From positions 1 to 60,972 of the forward strand of contig JACPSH010000003.1 of NCBI GenBank assembly GCA_016193395.1: a stretch of 60,972 nucleotides of DNA. The letters run 5' to 3'. Made by a program: the position numbers and the translations under genes. Shown in pieces: positions 56,440 to 60,972 of this stretch; the first letter of the stretch is position 1; each line of letters opens with the position of its first letter. This stretch comes from Gammaproteobacteria bacterium. GTDB taxonomy: Bacteria; Pseudomonadota; Gammaproteobacteria; Eutrophobiales; Eutrophobiaceae. The notes under the pieces are model-generated. The model ran no database searches. It saw only the letters and a program-made list of their open reading frames with translations, and had not been told where the DNA came from.

Positions 56440-56480
56440 GGCTCCGCCGTGGCGCCCGGGACGGCCGGCGACCAAGCTCG

Positions 56481-56494
56481 TTGATCGCGATCAA
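56481..56494. promoter_or_regulatory. Perfect FNR-type box
   Basis: TTGATCGCGATCAA matches the FNR/ANR consensus TTGAT-N4-ATCAA at all ten defined positions. It is 238 bp before the nirS start, leaving a long leader that includes the 56522-56552 hairpin if used at -41.5 rightwards. Anaerobic or NO-linked control of nir genes fits (inference). Confidence 0.75.
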
Positions 56495-56521
56495 GGCGTG
56501 AAAGCACAGACCAGCCTAACT

Positions 56522-56552
56522 GGGTGATGCAAAACCCCGTTTTGCGTCACCC
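56522..56552. repeat. 14-bp hairpin upstream of nirS
   Basis: GGGTGATGCAAAAC (56522-56535) pairs with GTTTTGCGTCACCC (56539-56552), one T-G pair, loop CCC. There is no T-run directly after it. It could be a fragment of a REP-like repeat, or an RNA structure in the nirS leader. Confidence 0.6.
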
Positions 56553-56705
56553 TGCTATTTGTTGCTTTGATGAAATGGGCGCTTGGGAGGCGATTGGTCT
56601 GACCGAGGTGCCGGCGGTGCCGCGCAGGTCCCCGCCCCGGTACGCCCCATTGACCCGGATCAAGTTTTCCGGCCATTCGTCGCCGTACCCTCTGCAACTG
56701 CATAA

Positions 56706-58517
<1,812 letters not shown>

Positions 58518-58524
58518 GTCCCGC

Positions 58525-58869
58525 ATGAAGCCGGGACGGCGCGCAACAGGCGCCCTGGTGCCGCTCCTGGTCGCGTTGGGAACGCTGCCGGGAGGTGCGG
58601 TTGCCGGACCGGACGCCGCGCGCGAGGGAGAACTTCTGAACCTGCTGCGCCACGATTGCGGCTCATGCCACGGCCTGCGCCTGGAAGGCGGCCTCGGCCC
58701 GTCGCTGACCGTCGCCTCGCTTTCCGGCAAGCCTTCAGGCCTGCTCATCGATGTGATCCGGAATGGACGTGCCGGTACCGCCATGCCGCCATGGCAGGGC
58801 ATGCTGCAGGACGAGGAGATCGCCTGGCTGGTCGACCAACTGCTGACCGGGGTGCACGCGGATGATTAG
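58525..58869 (+). CDS. nirC: c-type cytochrome NirC
   Basis: 114 aa. Signal peptide (about 1-27), one heme site CGSCH (45-49), and M in TAMPPWQG as probable axial ligand. NirC is a small periplasmic cytochrome that assists heme d1 biogenesis or electron supply to NirS. It overlaps nirF by 8 bp. Confidence 0.9.
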   Translation: MKPGRRATGALVPLLVALGTLPGGAVAGPDAAREGELLNLLRHDCGSCHGLRLEGGLGPSLTVASLSGKPSGLLIDVIRNGRAGTAMPPWQGMLQDEEIAWLVDQLLTGVHADD

Positions 58870-60058
58870 CACCCGGCGCGGAGCCCGTCTCCTGCTGCTC
58901 GAATTGCTGGGCTTGCTGCTGTTTCCGGTAGCGGCGCACGCGGGCGAGCGCGGCACGGGAGATCTCGGCATTATCGTCGAACGCGCGTCGGGGAGCGTCT
59001 GCATAGTCGAGACGACCGGGCGGACGCTGCTGAAGAAAGTCGGCGGACTCGGAGATCTTTCCCACGCCTCGGCGGTGTTCTCGCGCGATCAGCGGTTTGC
59101 CTATGTATTCGGCCGTGACGGCGGCCTCAGTAAGGTCGATTTGCTCGCCGGCGCTCTGGTGGGGCGGGTCGTACAGGCAGGCAACAGCATCGGCGGCGCC
59201 ATCTCCCAGGATGGCAGGCTGGTCGCGGTGGCGAACTACGAACCCGGTGGAGTGAAGGTTTTCGATGCGGACACGCTTGCTCCGGTTGCCGACATGCCTG
59301 CCCGGTTCGGTGATCAGGGCGCGCTATCCAAAGTGGTCGGGCTGGTGGATGCGCCGGGGCGGCGGTTTGTGTACAGCCTGTACGACGCGGGGGAGATCTG
59401 GATCGCCGATTTTTCCGTGGCCGGTCAGCCGGCCATCACGCGCCTGAAGGAAATCGGCAAGGAACCCTACGATGCGCTGATCACGCCCGATGGACGCTAT
59501 TACATCGCGGGGCTGTTCGGCGAGGACGGCCTGGCCCTGGTGGACCTGTGGGGTCCGGAAGAGGGGGCTCGGCGCATTGCGTTCGATTATGGTCGTGCCG
59601 GGGAGGAACGGATGCCGGTCTACAAGATGCCGCATCTCGAGGGCTGGGCGAGCGCCGGTGATTATCTGTTCGTTCCGGCGATGGGCCGCCATTGGGTTCT
59701 GGTGATCCGGCGCAGCGACTGGACCGAAGTCAAGCGCATCCCTGTCCGCGGTCAGCCCGTTTTCGCCATGGCCCGCCCGGACGGCCGGCAGGTGTGGATC
59801 AATTTCGCGTTGCCGGACAACGATACCGTCCAGGTTGTGGATGTGAAGGCGCTGGCCGTGATTCATGAGCTCAAGCCCGGCAAGGCGGTCCTGCACATGG
59901 AATTCACGCCGCGCGGCGAGGAGGTCTGGATCTCCGCCCGCGACGAGAACAAGGTCGGGATTTACGACACCGGGACGTTCGCCCGGACGGGTGAACTGGA
60001 AGTGGACACGCCGAGCGGAATCTTCTTCTCGGCGCGGGCGCACAAGATCGGTCTCTAG
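58862..60058 (+). CDS. nirF: Heme d1 biosynthesis protein NirF
   Basis: 398 aa. A signal peptide (about 1-27) and a beta-propeller related to the d1 domain of NirS but without a heme c domain (GDLGIIVERASGSVCIVET, VFGRDGGLSKVDLL, PVYKMPHLEGWA, WISARDENKVGIYDT). It acts on a late precursor of heme d1. Good family match. Confidence 0.93.
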   Translation: MISTRRGARLLLLELLGLLLFPVAAHAGERGTGDLGIIVERASGSVCIVETTGRTLLKKVGGLGDLSHASAVFSRDQRFAYVFGRDGGLSKVDLLAGALVGRVVQAGNSIGGAISQDGRLVAVANYEPGGVKVFDADTLAPVADMPARFGDQGALSKVVGLVDAPGRRFVYSLYDAGEIWIADFSVAGQPAITRLKEIGKEPYDALITPDGRYYIAGLFGEDGLALVDLWGPEEGARRIAFDYGRAGEERMPVYKMPHLEGWASAGDYLFVPAMGRHWVLVIRRSDWTEVKRIPVRGQPVFAMARPDGRQVWINFALPDNDTVQVVDVKALAVIHELKPGKAVLHMEFTPRGEEVWISARDENKVGIYDTGTFARTGELEVDTPSGIFFSARAHKIGL

Positions 60059-60061
60059 CGC

Positions 60062-60226
60062 GGATTATTCATGAACGAATGCGACATGAGGCGGCCGGGT
60101 CCTGTCACCGGGTACTGCCATCCGTGCTCGCTCCACCCATCCCCCGGTGGGGCCCTTTCGCTGCGCGCGAATGGCAGTACCCGATGCCACCCGGCCGTTT
60201 ATCGAAATGCCGTTCATGAATAATCC
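60062..60226. repeat. Nested palindromic element inside the nir operon
   Basis: Perfect 16-bp inverted ends (60062-60077 and 60211-60226, GGATTATTCATGAACG/CGTTCATGAATAATCC) enclose nested arms: CGGCCGGGT/ACCCGGCCG (60092-60100, 60189-60197), CGGGTACTGCCAT/ATGGCAGTACCCG (60109-60121, 60171-60183) and a central CCAC...GTGG. It lies between nirF and nirD, right before the AGGAGA of nirD. Could be a MITE-like insertion, or a structured RNA in the polycistronic message. Confidence 0.8.
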
Positions 60227-60244
60227 GGGCCAGGAGACGCCGCC

Positions 60245-60721
60245 ATGAAGCAGGTACATGCAAGGGGAAAGCTGCCGGATCTTGACCGGCGGCTGCTGGA
60301 CGGCTTCCAGAAAGATTTTCCGCTCAGCGCAACGCCGTTTGCGGATATCGCCGCGGCGCTCGGCGTTGCGGAGAAAGTCGTCTTGCAGCGCCTGCATAGG
60401 CATCTTCGGGACGGCACCGTCAGCCGGATTGGTCCTGTTTTCAGGCCGCATACCATCGGCGCCAGCACACTTGCCGCAATGTCCGTACCCGCGGCCGAAC
60501 TCGATGCGGTTGCCGGGCTGATCAGCGGTTACGCCGAAGTGAACCACAATTACGAGCGGGAACACAGATTCAACCTGTGGTTCGTCGTCACCGCGGCGGA
60601 CCCGCAGCGGCTTGAGTCGGTGCTGTCCGATATCGAGCGCCAGACCGGCTTCGAAGTCCTGCGCCTGCCGCTCGTGGAGGACTATCACATCGATCTCGGG
60701 TTTGCCCTCCAATGGAACTGA
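60245..60721 (+). CDS. nirD: Siroheme decarboxylase subunit NirD-like (AsnC/Lrp family)
   Basis: 158 aa. An AsnC-type winged helix (about 15-65) and an Lrp-like effector domain (GASTLAAMSVPAAELDAVAGL, VNHNYEREHRFNLWFVVTA) match NirD, which with NirL/NirG/NirH decarboxylates siroheme to didecarboxysiroheme for heme d1. It follows nirF, as in Pseudomonas. Confidence 0.88.
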   Translation: MKQVHARGKLPDLDRRLLDGFQKDFPLSATPFADIAAALGVAEKVVLQRLHRHLRDGTVSRIGPVFRPHTIGASTLAAMSVPAAELDAVAGLISGYAEVNHNYEREHRFNLWFVVTAADPQRLESVLSDIERQTGFEVLRLPLVEDYHIDLGFALQWN

Positions 60722-60972
60722 ACGCCAAAGCAGCGGAGACCGCGGTGCCGCTGACGGACGAGATCGACCGGCTCATCATCTCCGCCATCCAGGACGGTCT
60801 GCCGGTCACCCGGCGGCCGTATGCCGCCGTGGCATCCGCGCTCAACCTCGACGAGGCGACGGTCATCGCGCGCATCGCCGCGCTGACTGAACGGCGGGTG
60901 ATCAAACGCTTCGGCATCGTCCTGCGGCATCACGAGCTCGGCTACCGTGCAAATGCCATGGTGGTCTGGGAC
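60712..60972 (+). CDS. Siroheme decarboxylase subunit (NirL/NirG/NirH type), 3' end outside window
   Basis: 87 codons seen from the ATG at 60712, overlapping nirD by 10 bp; the rest runs off the window. The sequence (DGLPVTRRPYAAVASALNLDEATVIARI, RRVIKRFGIVLRHHELGYRANAMVVWD) is a second AsnC-type siroheme decarboxylase subunit. Exact subunit letter not assigned. Confidence 0.85.
   Translation, partial: MELNAKAAETAVPLTDEIDRLIISAIQDGLPVTRRPYAAVASALNLDEATVIARIAALTERRVIKRFGIVLRHHELGYRANAMVVWD

Overview
The window looks like a GC-rich gammaproteobacterial chromosome from a denitrifying, type IV-piliated, Gram-negative bacterium, possibly a Chromatiales-like lineage (inference). Support comes from gammaproteobacterial gene neighbourhoods: pilMNOPQ-aroK-aroB beside ponA, priA-argS-SPOR protein, miaB-phoH-ybeY-corC-lnt, and crp/vfr next to an OsmC-like gene. 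It also has a zur-znuABC operon with a Zur box and a cytochrome cd1 nitrite reductase (nirS) cluster. No rRNA, CRISPR array, phage module or transposase gene was seen.

Layout. 1-5.2 kb is accessory: tRNA-Phe with a second 34-bp copy of its 3' half 881 bp away (an att-like footprint), a small secreted protein, an RTX protein, and a frameshifted asparaginase-family gene. 5.2-7.1 kb (minus) is a compact ECF sigma operon whose first gene encodes a small secreted protein with three TonB-box-like repeats. 7.2-20 kb is mostly housekeeping: cysQ, GMP/IMP nucleotidase, trmB, thiSG, a metallo-hydrolase with a receiver lacking its phospho-acceptor, tRNA-Gly, SPOR protein, argS, priA, ponA. 20.2-28.1 kb (plus) holds pilMNOPQ, a strong terminator, aroK, aroB and dgt. 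28.1-33.3 kb (minus) is miaB-phoH-ybeY-corC-lnt, where lnt seems to begin at CTG. 33.5-41.1 kb has mgtE, small proteins, tRNA-Met, crp/vfr, an OsmC-like protein, a REC/LuxR regulator and a TusA-like protein. 41.1-45.5 kb has zur-znuACB, a DAHP synthase and a HIT protein. 45.9-52.0 kb has a lipoprotein, a P2C-like P-type ATPase, an MgtC/DUF4010 membrane protein, a phosphodiesterase-fold protein and two small proteins. 52.2-56.3 kb (minus) is a corrinoid methyl-transfer operon: corrinoid protein, MetH-activation-like protein, ferredoxin/ASKHA reactivator and an MtrH/DHPS-like methyltransferase. 56.7 kb to the end (plus) is nirS-nirC-nirF-nirD plus the start of another siroheme decarboxylase gene.

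How they fit together. The corrinoid and nir operons diverge from a 414-bp region with two FNR/DNR-type palindromes, so both may respond to low oxygen or nitrogen oxides (inference). Two intergenic elements (37.9-38.1 and 45.7-45.9 kb) share a chain of hairpins whose stems are kept by paired substitutions and G-U pairs. A third, unrelated-looking nested palindrome lies inside the nir operon. The points most worth a second look are the TonB-box-repeat/ECF operon, the covarying hairpin elements, the tRNA-Phe att footprint, the two related small secreted proteins (305 and 51197) and the non-phosphorylatable receiver beside a metallo-hydrolase.
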